DNA of 26,019 nucleotides from a virus (IMGVR_UViG_3300032462_000072:1-26019); one strand, 5' to 3'; shown: positions 1-5,715, numbered from the stretch's first letter. A program made the numbers and translations. Notes: a model not told the origin generated them from the sequence alone.

Positions 1-399
1 ATTGGCCTCACCCATGTTCCACTCTTGGGACAGCATCTCTGCCGTATATGCCGCCGTTTCATATTGCGGTTCAGGGCCGACATCGTTGGACTTTGCGAGA
101 TCATCACGAAGCTGACGAAAGCCACCAAGCATATCATGAAACGCCAGCAAGTGCTGCTTGAGACTCGCCACCGACTTCTGCATCATCTGATGGAACTGCT
201 CCTCTTCTTCAGTGGCATCAGGATCAGAATGATGCTGGTTACCGGCCGCCATAACTGCCTTACAGATCAATTCGTTGGTGCAAAGACCCATGCCGAACTT
301 TGCCATACTTGTGCCGAGCAGGTCGATATGTCCAATGAGAATGTTTGCGGGCATAGGAGAGCGCAGAACGCTCACGATAGGAGGCTGATTTGTAGTCAT
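1..399 (-). CDS. Early protein, paralogue A (3' end outside window)
   Basis: The reading frame opens at ATG 399 and runs off the left edge, so 133 residues are visible and the C-terminus is missing. I do not recognise the family. It is clearly related to the proteins at 705-1226 and 2487-2912: residues 18-36 share the pattern A-N-I-x-I-G-H-x-D-x-L-G-x-x-x-A-K-F-G, and near residue 100-125 all three have L-R-x-D-x-A-K-x-N followed by Q-Y-x-T-x-x-Y-T-A-x-M. The middle is acidic (E-E-E-E) and predicted helical. The start was chosen because ATG 399 lies exactly where transcription should begin (-10 GAGAAT at 406-411) and because the N-terminus M-T-T-N aligns with the paralogues. No Shine-Dalgarno sequence precedes it. 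Composition is more GC-rich than the right part of the window. Function unknown. Confidence 0.8.
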   Translation of the reverse strand, partial: MTTNQPPIVSVLRSPMPANILIGHIDLLGTSMAKFGMGLCTNELICKAVMAAGNQHHSDPDATEEEEQFHQMMQKSVASLKQHLLAFHDMLGGFRQLRDDLAKSNDVGPEPQYETAAYTAEMLSQEWNMGEAN

Positions 400-434
400 G
401 TGTATATTCTCCCATGATCATGTCCCGCTGTCAA
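400..434 (-). promoter_or_regulatory. Leaderless early promoter for 1-399
   Basis: Read leftward: TTGACA (434-429), 17 bases beginning GCGGGACA, GAGAAT (411-406), 6 bases, then ATG 399. The predicted +1 falls on the A of ATG. The sequence from -35 to -10 is the same as at 1889-1917. Confidence 0.8.
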
Positions 435-505
435 GCGGTATGGACAAGATTTTATGGTGCGATTGCACAAGTCCGATAACATCGTATACTATCAACTTTC
501 TGCAT

Positions 506-556
506 AAAAAAGCCCCATCTAGCCTCTCTTTGTTTCAAGTGAGTGCTAGACAGGGC
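506..556 (-). terminator. Intrinsic terminator of the 1881-to-tRNA-Lys unit
   Basis: Leftward strand: a 12-bp stem (arms 556-545 and 523-512, two G-T pairs) is followed by a run of T at 511-506. It closes the unit that starts at 1881 and includes the tRNA. Confidence 0.85.
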
Positions 557-619
557 ATTTAAGCAGCACCGAATGACCATTGGCGCTGCCTAATGATCGT
601 TGCGAGCCGTGGAGTCATA

Positions 620-692
620 TGCCTTCTGTGGGACTCGAACCCACGACCAGAGAATTAAAAGTTCCCTGCTCTACCAGCTGAGCTAAGAAGGC
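620..692 (-). tRNA. tRNA-Lys(UUU)
   Basis: Leftward strand from 692: acceptor GCCTTCT pairs with AGAAGGC; D arm GCTC/GAGC; anticodon stem GGGAA/TTCTC with loop CTTTTAA, giving anticodon TTT (lysine); T arm GTGGG-TTCGAGT-CCCAC; discriminator A at 620. The length is 73 bases and CCA is not encoded. It lies 12 bases after the stop of the gene at 705-1226 on the same strand and before the terminator at 506-556, so it is probably co-transcribed with protein genes and cut out by RNases. Between the tRNA and the terminator a further 8-bp hairpin with arms in GCAGCGCC/GGTGCTGC can form. A UUU-reading tRNA suits the AAA-rich late genes of the AT-rich part of the window. Confidence 0.95.
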
Positions 693-704
693 CTTCTGTT
701 TTTG

Positions 705-1226
705 TCAGTCATCGACCTGATAATCATCGAATCCATTAGTTTCCAGCTCATCCTCGTCGCGATCATCCTCATTCGCCGGCTCGTTGGTGAACGGGAATGG
801 ATTATGCTGCGTGTTCTTCTTGGGCAGTGGGCCGTCAACGGCCGTACGGTCGAACCCGGCCATTCGCTCATCTTCCATCATTTGCGCAGCATACGCAGCT
901 GTCTTATACTGGCAGCCGTCATCGACTTCATTGGCCTTTGCCAAGTCCATGCGAAGCGTTCGCAGGCAGCCGGTGATTGCAACAAGGGCTTCCATGTCGG
1001 TTCGCAGCTGCGCCAGACCTGCCTTCATTTGTACGGCAATCTCGTCGTCTGCGCCAACATTAGCAATATGCAGCTGCAGAGACTCCACATAAGAATTGAA
1101 CAGCGGGGAGCGGCACATATTACTGCCGAATCTTGCAAGGCTGCCGCCGAGCATATCCAAGTGTCCGATGATAATGTTTGCGGGTTGGGAAGAGCATATG
1201 CTCACGATAGGGGATGAGGTGGTCAT
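705..1226 (-). CDS. Early protein, paralogue B, acidic C-terminal tail
   Basis: 173 residues. Unknown function; second member of the paralogous trio with 1-399 and 2487-2912. Residues 15-34 show the shared P-A-N-I-I-I-G-H-L-D-M-L-G-G-S motif, and L-R-M-D-L-A-K-A-N-E-V followed by Q-Y-K-T-A-A-Y-A-A-Q-M marks the second shared block. The tail (about residues 125-173) is longer than in the relatives and strongly acidic, ending D-Y-Q-V-D-D. Start ATG 1226 was preferred over an in-frame ATG at 1259 because M-T-T-S-S-P-I-V aligns with the paralogues. Unlike them it has no TTGACA promoter of its own: it follows the 39-residue membrane protein by 19 bases and is read as third gene of the unit starting at 1881. 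A weak GGA lies upstream of the start. Confidence 0.8.
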   Translation of the reverse strand: MTTSSPIVSICSSQPANIIIGHLDMLGGSLARFGSNMCRSPLFNSYVESLQLHIANVGADDEIAVQMKAGLAQLRTDMEALVAITGCLRTLRMDLAKANEVDDGCQYKTAAYAAQMMEDERMAGFDRTAVDGPLPKKNTQHNPFPFTNEPANEDDRDEDELETNGFDDYQVDD

Positions 1227-1245
1227 GTTTTTGTTCCAAAATGTT

Positions 1246-1365
1246 TCATTGAAATACATAAATGTACACAGCTATAATATAGAATATCGCGGCAATCGCC
1301 AATGATACTAATATTACTGTTGGTACAATCCATCCTGCTTTAGTTTTCATTTTCAATTCCTTCAT
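1246..1365 (-). CDS. Small single-span membrane protein (39 aa)
   Basis: M-K-E-L-K-M-K-T-K-A-G-W-I-V-P then one hydrophobic segment of about 24 residues (rich in I, A, V, Y) ending V-F-Q. The charge pattern (six lysines or other charges in the first ten residues) suggests an N-in membrane protein. Two starts are possible: ATG 1365, 5 bases after GAGAGGGGG, or in-frame ATG 1350, 7 bases after AAGGA; I give the longer one. It lies between the 140-residue protein at 1459-1881, which also ends in a membrane segment, and paralogue B. Small phage membrane peptides often act on host envelope functions, but nothing here shows a specific target. Confidence 0.65.
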   Translation of the reverse strand: MKELKMKTKAGWIVPTVILVSLAIAAIFYIIAVYIYVFQ

Positions 1366-1370
1366 AAAAT

Positions 1371-1449
1371 CCCCCTCTCATCACACCATCGCCCGTCGAT
1401 GATGGCAGTGAGAGGAGAGGGGGCGGTTCATCAGCCCCTAAACGGGGCT
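1371..1449 (-). promoter_or_regulatory. Hairpins masking a ribosome binding site
   Basis: In the leftward transcript the purine-rich GAGAGGGGG at 1379-1371, the ribosome binding region for ATG 1365, can pair over 9 bp with CCCCCTCTC at 1423-1415. A smaller hairpin AGCCCC-GTTTA-GGGGCT lies at 1449-1433, just after the stop of the upstream gene. Neither has a T-run, so they are not intrinsic terminators. The arrangement could couple translation of the 39-residue protein to passage of ribosomes, or to a temperature or ligand signal; this is inferred from pairing by eye only. Confidence 0.45.
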
Positions 1450-1458
1450 TCATGTGTA

Positions 1459-1881
1459 TTAGGCGAAGAATCTCATATAGGTGAGGACGACAAAACTGGT
1501 GAACACAACATCGGCAAGCATAACTGTTCCGACAACACAAACCGCGTGAGCCTTTGACTTAAACATAAAGCCTTGCATTGCCATAAATGCGTTATTGACC
1601 TTGAACTCAATCTTGTCGTTCATGTCGCAATTAGTCGTGCAGGCACTTTCTTGAGTCATTGCATCGAACCTAGACTGCATAAGATTCACAATTTGGTTTT
1701 TGTTGTACTCCATTTCACGGAACATGATTACATTGTTATCGGCGATCCGAGTATCAACATCATTGCTCAATGTAATCAAGAGACTGGTGGTAGAAACTTT
1801 TGGCTTTACCCAGCCGATCTTGGTCATGATTGATTTGCGTTTGCGAGAGGGGGATTTGACGGTATTTTGCTTTGTGGGCAT
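1459..1881 (-). CDS. Leaderless early protein with C-terminal membrane segment
   Basis: 140 residues, unrecognised. It opens M-P-T-K-Q-N-T-V-K-S-P-S-R-K-R-K, the clearest example of the N-terminal tag shared by this cluster. The centre is polar and predicted helical; the last ~28 residues (A-V-C-V-V-G-T-V-M-L-A ... L-T-Y-M-R-F-F-A) form a likely membrane span, so it may be tail-anchored. Start ATG 1881 sits 7 bases after the -10 hexamer; an upstream in-frame ATG at 1917 lies inside the -35 element and is rejected. First gene of a unit: 1881 protein, 39-residue membrane protein, paralogue B, tRNA-Lys, terminator at 506-556. Confidence 0.8.
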   Translation of the reverse strand: MPTKQNTVKSPSRKRKSIMTKIGWVKPKVSTTSLLITLSNDVDTRIADNNVIMFREMEYNKNQIVNLMQSRFDAMTQESACTTNCDMNDKIEFKVNNAFMAMQGFMFKSKAHAVCVVGTVMLADVVFTSFVVLTYMRFFA

Positions 1882-1917
1882 AGAGTATATTCTCCCATGA
1901 TCATGTCCCGCTGTCAA
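1882..1917 (-). promoter_or_regulatory. Leaderless early promoter for 1459-1881
   Basis: Leftward: TTGACA (1917-1912), 17-base spacer beginning GCGGGACA, GAGAAT (1894-1889), 7 bases, ATG 1881. Confidence 0.8.
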
Positions 1918-2013
1918 GCGGTATGGACAAGATTTATATTATGCAGATGCGAAAGTCCGATAACACGCCTACTATCAACTTTTGACAAAAAAAGAGGATT
2001 GAAAGAGGACGGA

Positions 2014-2214
2014 ATGAAAGCCCATTTAGGCATCGGTCGTGTTGTATACACTCAATGGAGTCTGAAGGCAATGTGGAGAGAAATCTGCGCTGGATATGAA
2101 ATAACAAAGAAAAGGCCTTATAGGGCAAAGAGGTGTGGGACTGTGGGGGAAAGTGTGGAGAAGTGTGGAGTAGTGATTGCAACGGCATCATGTACGAATA
2201 TTGAGAAAAGTTAG
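2014..2214 (+). CDS. Possible small basic protein (doubtful)
   Basis: A 66-residue frame from ATG 2014, preceded by AGAGGACGGA, which could serve as ribosome binding site. The product is basic (K-K-R-P-Y-R-A-K-R), with four cysteines, and is not recognised. It is the only substantial frame in the 569-base stretch 1918-2486, which otherwise holds a spacer and a terminator. Against it: no convincing rightward promoter is visible upstream, all neighbours are leftward, and the N-terminal tag typical of the cluster is absent. The stretch also has TGTGGAGAA at 2153-2161 and a near copy just after it, one change from the DnaA-box complement TGTGGATAA. Confidence 0.25.
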   Translation: MKAHLGIGRVVYTQWSLKAMWREICAGYEITKKRPYRAKRCGTVGESVEKCGVVIATASCTNIEKS

Positions 2215-2352
2215 TGTACATTTGCGGTGAATAATATAATAAAGCGTGTCAATTTGAGTTGAGCCAAAAAGGCCTAACTGCACCTGTCGCAAAATAATCC
2301 ACTTTCCGCTACAATCGAGCCACGCAATTTGGTCACGAAGTCTGTTTCGTTA

Positions 2353-2412
2353 CCAAAAAAAGAAAAGGCACTCGGCCTCCATATTCATCGTCATGGGAGA
2401 ACCGAGTGCCTT
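2353..2412 (-). terminator. Intrinsic terminator after 2487-2912
   Basis: Leftward strand: perfect 11-bp stem (AAGGCACTCGG at 2412-2402 with its complement at 2375-2365) followed by TTCTTTTTTT. Confidence 0.9.
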
Positions 2413-2486
2413 ACTCGCCGCTTATGACCATTAGCGCAAGTAGTGTGACATGGTCTGCGAAAGAGTGGGCTGTATTAGCCCTTTAA

Positions 2487-2912
2487 TCAATACTCGTCAT
2501 CGGCTCCTGCATCATCGTCATCGTAGCCGGTTGTTTCCTCTTTCTTTTCATTGTCGAAATCCATTTCCTCGATCAACATGAGTGCAGTATATTCCGGCGT
2601 GAGATACTGAGCGGTGTTGCCGATGCCGTTTTCTTTTGCCATGTCCTTTCGCAATTTGGCCAAGCACACGATCATGGACTGAAGTGCAGTCATGCTTTCT
2701 GCAAGTTCCAATAATGAAGCGTGTAATTCATCCTTGACTGGGCAGTTGGGCTTCTTCATTTCGAGGGCACAGGACGAAACGAAATTAGACAGCATTTGGT
2801 TGTTGTTCATGACGATATTGAACTTGGCCATGGCGGCGCCAACCATGTCGATATGGCCGACCATTACAGAGGCCGAATAGGGGGATTTCACGATAAGTTG
2901 AGTTTGGGTCAT
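2487..2912 (-). CDS. Early protein, paralogue C, acidic tail
   Basis: 141 residues, third member of the family with 1-399 and 705-1226. The N-terminus M-T-Q-T-Q-L-I-V-K-S-P combines the cluster tag with the family motif V-G-H-I-D-M-V-G-A-A-M-A-K-F (residues 18-31); the second shared block L-R-K-D-M-A-K-E-N-G-I plus Q-Y-L-T-P-E-Y-T-A-L-M lies near residues 90-115. The C-terminus is very acidic (D-D-D-D-A-G-A-D-D-E-Y). ATG 2912 is at the predicted transcription start; upstream in-frame ATG 3008 would lie beyond the promoter and is rejected. Monocistronic unit with terminator 2353-2412. Function unknown. Confidence 0.8.
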   Translation of the reverse strand: MTQTQLIVKSPYSASVMVGHIDMVGAAMAKFNIVMNNNQMLSNFVSSCALEMKKPNCPVKDELHASLLELAESMTALQSMIVCLAKLRKDMAKENGIGNTAQYLTPEYTALMLIEEMDFDNEKKEETTGYDDDDAGADDEY

Positions 2913-2947
2913 GTGTGTAGTTTCCCATGTCTTTGTCCCGCTGTCAA
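2913..2947 (-). promoter_or_regulatory. Leaderless early promoter for 2487-2912
   Basis: Leftward: TTGACA (2947-2942), 17-base spacer beginning GCGGGACA, GAAACT (2924-2919), 6 bases, ATG 2912. No Shine-Dalgarno sequence. Confidence 0.75.
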
Positions 2948-2993
2948 GCGTGAACGGCGGGAAAGTTGTTATGCGTTTGCATAAGAATCGTGC

Positions 2994-3022
2994 TTGACAA
3001 TGGGACATAGTTATGGTAGCAT
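2994..3022 (+). promoter_or_regulatory. Rightward promoter opposing the early genes (copy 1)
   Basis: TTGACA (2994-2999), 17 bases beginning ATGGGACA, TAGCAT (3017-3022). With the leftward promoter at 2913-2947 it forms an inverted pair: both carry GCTTGACA-N-N-GGGACA pointing outwards. No start codon follows; the transcript would enter the terminator region at 3053-3094 from the wrong side and run antisense to 3259-3498. Confidence 0.6.
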
Positions 3023-3052
3023 ACCCCGAATCACTATCAACATTTTGGAAAT

Positions 3053-3094
3053 AAAAAAACCCATTCTGGCGCCTAGGCTCGCTGCCAGAATGGG
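3053..3094 (-). terminator. Intrinsic terminator after 3259-3498
   Basis: Leftward strand: 11-bp stem (arms 3094-3084 and 3070-3060, CCCATTCTGGC with GCCAGAATGGG) followed by TTTTTTT (3059-3053). Between it and the stop codon at 3259 (3095-3258) I see no convincing gene. Confidence 0.9.
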
Positions 3095-3258
3095 AGATCG
3101 AAGGGGGCTCACTAGCCTAATCGAAGCAAATACAGACCTCTAGTCGATTTGCTCTTGGTCAGCTGTATGGAGCCCTACCTTCTATCGGTGACATGGACAA
3201 TTTTCGTCTCGGCATACGGTGCCCGAAAAGACTCGTTCAGGCAAGTAGTCGAGGGGGT

Positions 3259-3498
3259 TCATACTGCGACCCCTTCCATCGACTTTGCAACGGCCGCAAG
3301 TTTCTTCTTTGCGTCCTCATGTCGGCAGGCCATAACGCATCCGTCTGCGGCCAGCATATCGCGCCGATTGAGTAAGTTCTCAATTCGACTCTCGTTTGCA
3401 GTTACTAGAAAAGTGTGTCGTTTCACTTCATAATCGTGAGTCTTTTGGACTCGTGCAATTTCATTCTTGATTACAACCGAAAGGTCAATGTTTTCCAT
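3259..3498 (-). CDS. Small early protein, helical
   Basis: 79 residues starting M-E-N-I-D-L-S-V-V-I-K; charged and predicted mostly helical, with heptad-like spacing (E-S-R-I-E-N-L-L-N-R-R) in the middle. Not recognised. Start ATG 3498 is preceded by GGAG at 8 bases, a normal ribosome binding site, unlike the leaderless first genes; an upstream in-frame ATG (3531) is less well placed. It is second gene after 3570-3836; the 71-base gap contains a G/C hairpin (CCCTCCCC with GGGGAGGG) without T-run, which may pair with or stabilise the leader. It lacks the T-V-x-S-P tag, as expected for a downstream gene. Confidence 0.65.
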   Translation of the reverse strand: MENIDLSVVIKNEIARVQKTHDYEVKRHTFLVTANESRIENLLNRRDMLAADGCVMACRHEDAKKKLAAVAKSMEGVAV

Positions 3499-3569
3499 TT
3501 GTGAATCTCCAAGTAAGTCCCTCCCCCCCATTGGAGAGGGGAGGGAATTGGTTTCAGAACTGTCCGAAC

Positions 3570-3836
3570 TTACTTCACATTCGCAATTGTGCGCAATGCG
3601 ACGACACTTGCACGGAGTGCAACGATGATTGCATCGTGAGACTTCGATCCTGCAATCGTCTTTGCAATTCCGGCCTCATACCGTGCAATGCGTTTCAGGG
3701 AACGGGACTTCTTGCGTTCCGCCCGAACGACTTGTCGTTCCGCAGAAATAATTGCGGCATCAATGGGTGATGGTCGAGTCTTGCGGGTTGTTGGTGCGGG
3801 ATTGGATGGATTCACGGTAGGTGCGGTACTGGTCAT
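3570..3836 (-). CDS. Leaderless early protein, basic, Ala/Arg-rich helix
   Basis: 88 residues. N-terminus M-T-S-T-A-P-T-V-N-P-S-N, a variant of the cluster tag, then a Pro/Thr/Arg-rich linker and a long basic helix (A-E-R-Q-V-V-R-A-E-R-K-K-S-R-S-L-K-R). Such composition would suit nucleic-acid binding, but no known domain is visible. ATG 3836 coincides with the predicted transcription start, and no ribosome binding site is present; the in-frame ATG at 3875 lies upstream of the promoter. First gene of a two-gene unit with 3259-3498. Confidence 0.75.
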   Translation of the reverse strand: MTSTAPTVNPSNPAPTTRKTRPSPIDAAIISAERQVVRAERKKSRSLKRIARYEAGIAKTIAGSKSHDAIIVALRASVVALRTIANVK

Positions 3837-3871
3837 GTGTGTAGTTTCCCATGTCTGTGTCCCATTGTCAA
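3837..3871 (-). promoter_or_regulatory. Leaderless early promoter for 3570-3836
   Basis: Leftward: TTGACA (3871-3866), 17-base spacer beginning ATGGGACA, GAAACT (3848-3843), 6 bases, ATG 3836. Confidence 0.75.
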
Positions 3872-3921
3872 GCACATTGGATGATATTTGTTTTCATGTT
3901 GCGAACGCATAAAAATCGTGC

Positions 3922-3950
3922 TTGACAACGGGACACAGTTACTCTACCAT
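3922..3950 (+). promoter_or_regulatory. Rightward promoter opposing the early genes (copy 2)
   Basis: TTGACA (3922-3927), 17 bases beginning ACGGGACACAG, TACCAT (3945-3950). It is preceded by AAAAATCGTGC, as in the other two rightward copies (AGAATCGTGC). Transcription would begin around 3957, at the inverted repeat 3956-4041. Confidence 0.6.
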
Positions 3951-3955
3951 GTGCG

Positions 3956-4072
3956 AAAGTTGATAGTATACCTATACCTGTGGAGGGCGGGGAGGAGTCC
4001 GATAACCAATCTCCGAAACTATACCTATACTATCAACTTTTGCTAATAATATACCTATACTATCAACTTTTC
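3956..4072. repeat. Inverted and direct iteron copies
   Basis: AAAGTTGATAGTATA at 3956-3970 faces TATACCTATACTATCAACTTT at 4020-4040, so a rightward RNA from 3957 could fold into a ~15-bp stem; a second direct copy follows at 4050-4071. AGTCCGATAAC lies between the arms (3996-4006). Confidence 0.8.
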
Positions 4073-4077
4073 ATGCC

Positions 4078-4124
4078 AAAGACGCCTGACACAAAGCATC
4101 CCGTAGGCGCTGGGGTCAGGCGTT
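4078..4124 (-). terminator. Probable terminator after 4221-4529
   Basis: Leftward strand: 10-bp stem (AACGCCTGAC at 4124-4115 with GTCAGGCGTC at 4090-4081) followed only by TTTGG, so weaker than the others in the cluster. Confidence 0.55.
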
Positions 4125-4220
4125 CTGGCGCAGGTTGAACTTTGCATCGTCCTTCCTTATGTTTGTAAAATCTCTATGCGGTTTGCAGTCCCGCAAGAGA
4201 ACTTTTCCCACCCCATTAGG

Positions 4221-4529
4221 TCATCCTTCGTTGTCCCCCAATGAGTCGGTGAGAGTGTTCGTCATGTCGGTCAAAAACTCCGACAATTCTTCTTGAGTGT
4301 CGAATCCATCATTCATTTCCTCTTGACACTCGACCAAGAATTGATCGAGGTCGGATGACTCATCATTGAACTCTTGATGGATCAAATGCACTTGCATTAC
4401 ATTCTGTATGGATGCAACGAATCCTTCTTGATCTCTGGACGAGTCTCTGGTCATGTAGGAATTGATCATTCCCACTAGACGGTGAATAATGGATTGAGGT
4501 GATGTCACGGTGGAGTCGGGGTTGGTCAT
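4221..4529 (-). CDS. Leaderless early acidic protein
   Basis: 102 residues, strongly acidic, unrecognised. It opens M-T-N-P-D-S-T-V-T-S-P-Q, the cluster tag, then a helical body; the C-terminal half is rich in D and E (S-D-L-D-Q-F-L-V-E-C-Q-E-E-M) and resembles a DNA-mimic-like acidic helix only in composition. ATG 4529 is the predicted +1 of the strongest promoter in the set (TAAAAT). Monocistronic. Small acidic early phage proteins often bind host enzymes; no specific target can be read here. Confidence 0.75.
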   Translation of the reverse strand: MTNPDSTVTSPQSIIHRLVGMINSYMTRDSSRDQEGFVASIQNVMQVHLIHQEFNDESSDLDQFLVECQEEMNDGFDTQEELSEFLTDMTNTLTDSLGDNEG

Positions 4530-4564
4530 GACTGCATTTTAGGGGGTCTGTGTCCCGTTGTCAA
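4530..4564 (-). promoter_or_regulatory. Leaderless early promoter for 4221-4529
   Basis: Leftward: TTGACA (4564-4559), 17-base spacer beginning ACGGGACACAGACC, TAAAAT (4541-4536), 6 bases, ATG 4529. Confidence 0.85.
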
Positions 4565-4610
4565 GTACATTGGGTACATATTATTTTATGCAAGTGCAAA
4601 AGAATCGTGC

Positions 4611-4639
4611 TTGACAACGGGACACACCTATGGTAAAAT
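4611..4639 (+). promoter_or_regulatory. Rightward promoter opposing the early genes (copy 3)
   Basis: TTGACA (4611-4616), 17 bases beginning ACGGGACACAC, TAAAAT (4634-4639): the best consensus of the three rightward copies. It is preceded by AGAATCGTGC. The transcript would be antisense to the 3' end of 4729-5052; no coding start is placed at +1. Confidence 0.65.
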
Positions 4640-4679
4640 ACGGTAAGGCGGATAAAGGCCTTTACTATCAACTTTTGCA

Positions 4680-4709
4680 TAAAAAACCCACAGTTTGCAG
4701 TCCTGTGAG
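4680..4709 (-). terminator. Intrinsic terminator after 4729-5052
   Basis: Leftward strand: 7-bp stem (CTCACAG at 4709-4703, CTGTGGG at 4693-4687) followed by TTTTTT (4686-4681). Confidence 0.75.
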
Positions 4710-4728
4710 GTATGAAGAGATTTGGTAA

Positions 4729-5052
4729 TCACAAGGGAGGAGGGTTATTCGCAGGTATGAACTTCTTCTTGAAGTCGTGAATGACCCAAGAATCGTATTC
4801 CTTCCGATTGGTGATAAATGTCCATAAAGAGTAATCATCATTTGATCCTCCTGCAAGATGATACTCGTAAACATCACTAGTATCATCATCGGGAACTTCT
4901 GCATCCAGTTTGGTCTTGTATTCCTCGATCAGTCGCAAAATGTGGTTAAACCGCATGATGTGTTCCCGATTGAGTGGAGTAGTAGTTTCCCAAATCTCGG
5001 ATGCAGGAACTTCTCGCATCTTTAGGGGTGAGGGGGTAGGAGTGTCTGTCAT
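4729..5052 (-). CDS. Early protein, translationally coupled second gene
   Basis: 107 residues from ATG 5052: M-T-D-T-P-T-P-S-P-L-K, a reduced form of the cluster tag, then a helical stretch with N-R-E-H-I-M-R-F-N-H-I and an acidic loop D-D-D-T-S-D, ending N-P-P-P-L. Not recognised. The start overlaps the stop of 5049-5525 in the form ATGA, so it is probably translated by re-initiation; only a weak GGA is present upstream. In-frame ATGs at 5067 and 5073 are possible but would overlap further and lack the tag. Confidence 0.7.
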   Translation of the reverse strand: MTDTPTPSPLKMREVPASEIWETTTPLNREHIMRFNHILRLIEEYKTKLDAEVPDDDTSDVYEYHLAGGSNDDYSLWTFITNRKEYDSWVIHDFKKKFIPANNPPPL

Positions 5053-5525
5053 GACTTCAACATCCATTCGCACGACTTGACAACATTCTCGTCATTGATT
5101 GGGAAAGTTGATGCGATCAGTCGCAATCCTTGCAAATACTCGTCATTGTCGAGAATCTTGCAAGTGTCCCATCGTTTCAGAAAACCATTGAACTGTGCAA
5201 AAAACATCTGTTGCGTGTGCAATCTGACTTGATCTGCGGTCGGAAGGACGAAATCTTCCGAGACAATCGGGAACTTGGAGATGTGTTGCATCCCCCCCTG
5301 ATTGTACATATCAAACCTGACGATCTTCTTGCGTGTCGGATCGTCCAACTTTTGTGCAAGTGCGATGACTGGATCAGTTGAAATGGTGATCCATTGTCCT
5401 CGACGACTCCATCGCATCAAAATTGGTGTACCCTTTGAAAAGGGGATCAAGACGGGGGATGGAGGTCGAACCTTTGGTTTGCGGGTGCGAGAGGGGGAGG
5501 TCACGGTAGTTTGAGTCTCTGTCAT
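5049..5525 (-). CDS. Leaderless early protein with TVTSPSR tag
   Basis: 158 residues. N-terminus M-T-E-T-Q-T-T-V-T-S-P-S-R-T-R-K, basic and proline-rich to about residue 25, then a mixed alpha/beta body (G-T-P-I-L-M-R-W-S-R-R-G-Q-W-I-T-I; F-N-G-F-L-K-R-W). No family recognised. ATG 5525 lies 7 bases after TAAAAT; the ATG at 5534 overlaps the -10 and that at 5567 lies upstream of the -35, so neither can be used from this promoter. Its stop overlaps the start of 4729-5052, forming a two-gene unit ended at 4680-4709. Confidence 0.75.
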   Translation of the reverse strand: MTETQTTVTSPSRTRKPKVRPPSPVLIPFSKGTPILMRWSRRGQWITISTDPVIALAQKLDDPTRKKIVRFDMYNQGGMQHISKFPIVSEDFVLPTADQVRLHTQQMFFAQFNGFLKRWDTCKILDNDEYLQGLRLIASTFPINDENVVKSCEWMLKS

Positions 5526-5561
5526 GTGGGTCATTTTAGGTACTCCATGTCCCATTGTCAA
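5526..5561 (-). promoter_or_regulatory. Leaderless early promoter for 5049-5525
   Basis: Leftward: TTGACA (5561-5556), 17-base spacer beginning ATGGGACA, TAAAAT (5538-5533), 7 bases, ATG 5525. Confidence 0.85.
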
Positions 5562-5583
5562 GTGCATTGGATGATATTATTTG

Positions 5584-5622
5584 AGTCCGATAACGCAAGT
5601 CCGATAACGCAAGTCCGATAAC
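5584..5622. repeat. Three tandem AGTCCGATAAC repeats, 14-bp period
   Basis: AGTCCGATAAC at 5584-5594, 5598-5608 and 5612-5622, separated by GCA. Single copies occur in three other promoter regions of the cluster. They lie upstream of the promoter at 5526-5561 and directly beside the nested inverted repeat. Confidence 0.9.
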
Positions 5623-5627
5623 CCGAT

Positions 5628-5709
5628 GTTGATAGTATAGGGGTATATCATGATCCCGAAACAGATTTCGGGATCATCGCTGAGCGCCCGATATACCTAT
5701 ACTATCAAC
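5628..5709. repeat. Nested inverted repeat (possible cruciform)
   Basis: Outer arms GTTGATAGTATAGGGGTATATC (5628-5649, split here: 22 bases with two extra G) and its near complement at 5690-5709; inner perfect 12-bp arms ATGATCCCGAAA (5650-5661) and TTTCGGGATCAT (5666-5677) with a 4-base loop. No T-run follows the inner stem in either direction, so it is not a usual terminator. Confidence 0.85.
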
Positions 5710-5715
5710 TTTTGA

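Noticed and set aside
25-417. Rightward open frame of 130 codons
   Set aside because: It is the complement of paralogue A, which has a matching promoter and aligns with two relatives; the rightward frame has no promoter or ribosome binding site.
683-1305. Several overlapping rightward and leftward frames across paralogue B
   Set aside because: All are shadows of 705-1226, the frame supported by paralogy.
3095-3258. Possible small RNA or tRNA between gene 3259-3498 and its terminator
   Set aside because: I tried to fold it as a tRNA: no T-arm with TTCGA and no matching acceptor stem; probably just the 3' untranslated end.
3149-3433. Rightward frames over 3149-3433
   Set aside because: They oppose the coupled gene 3259-3498, lack a ribosome binding site and have shadow-like composition, although the antisense promoter at 2994 would transcribe them.
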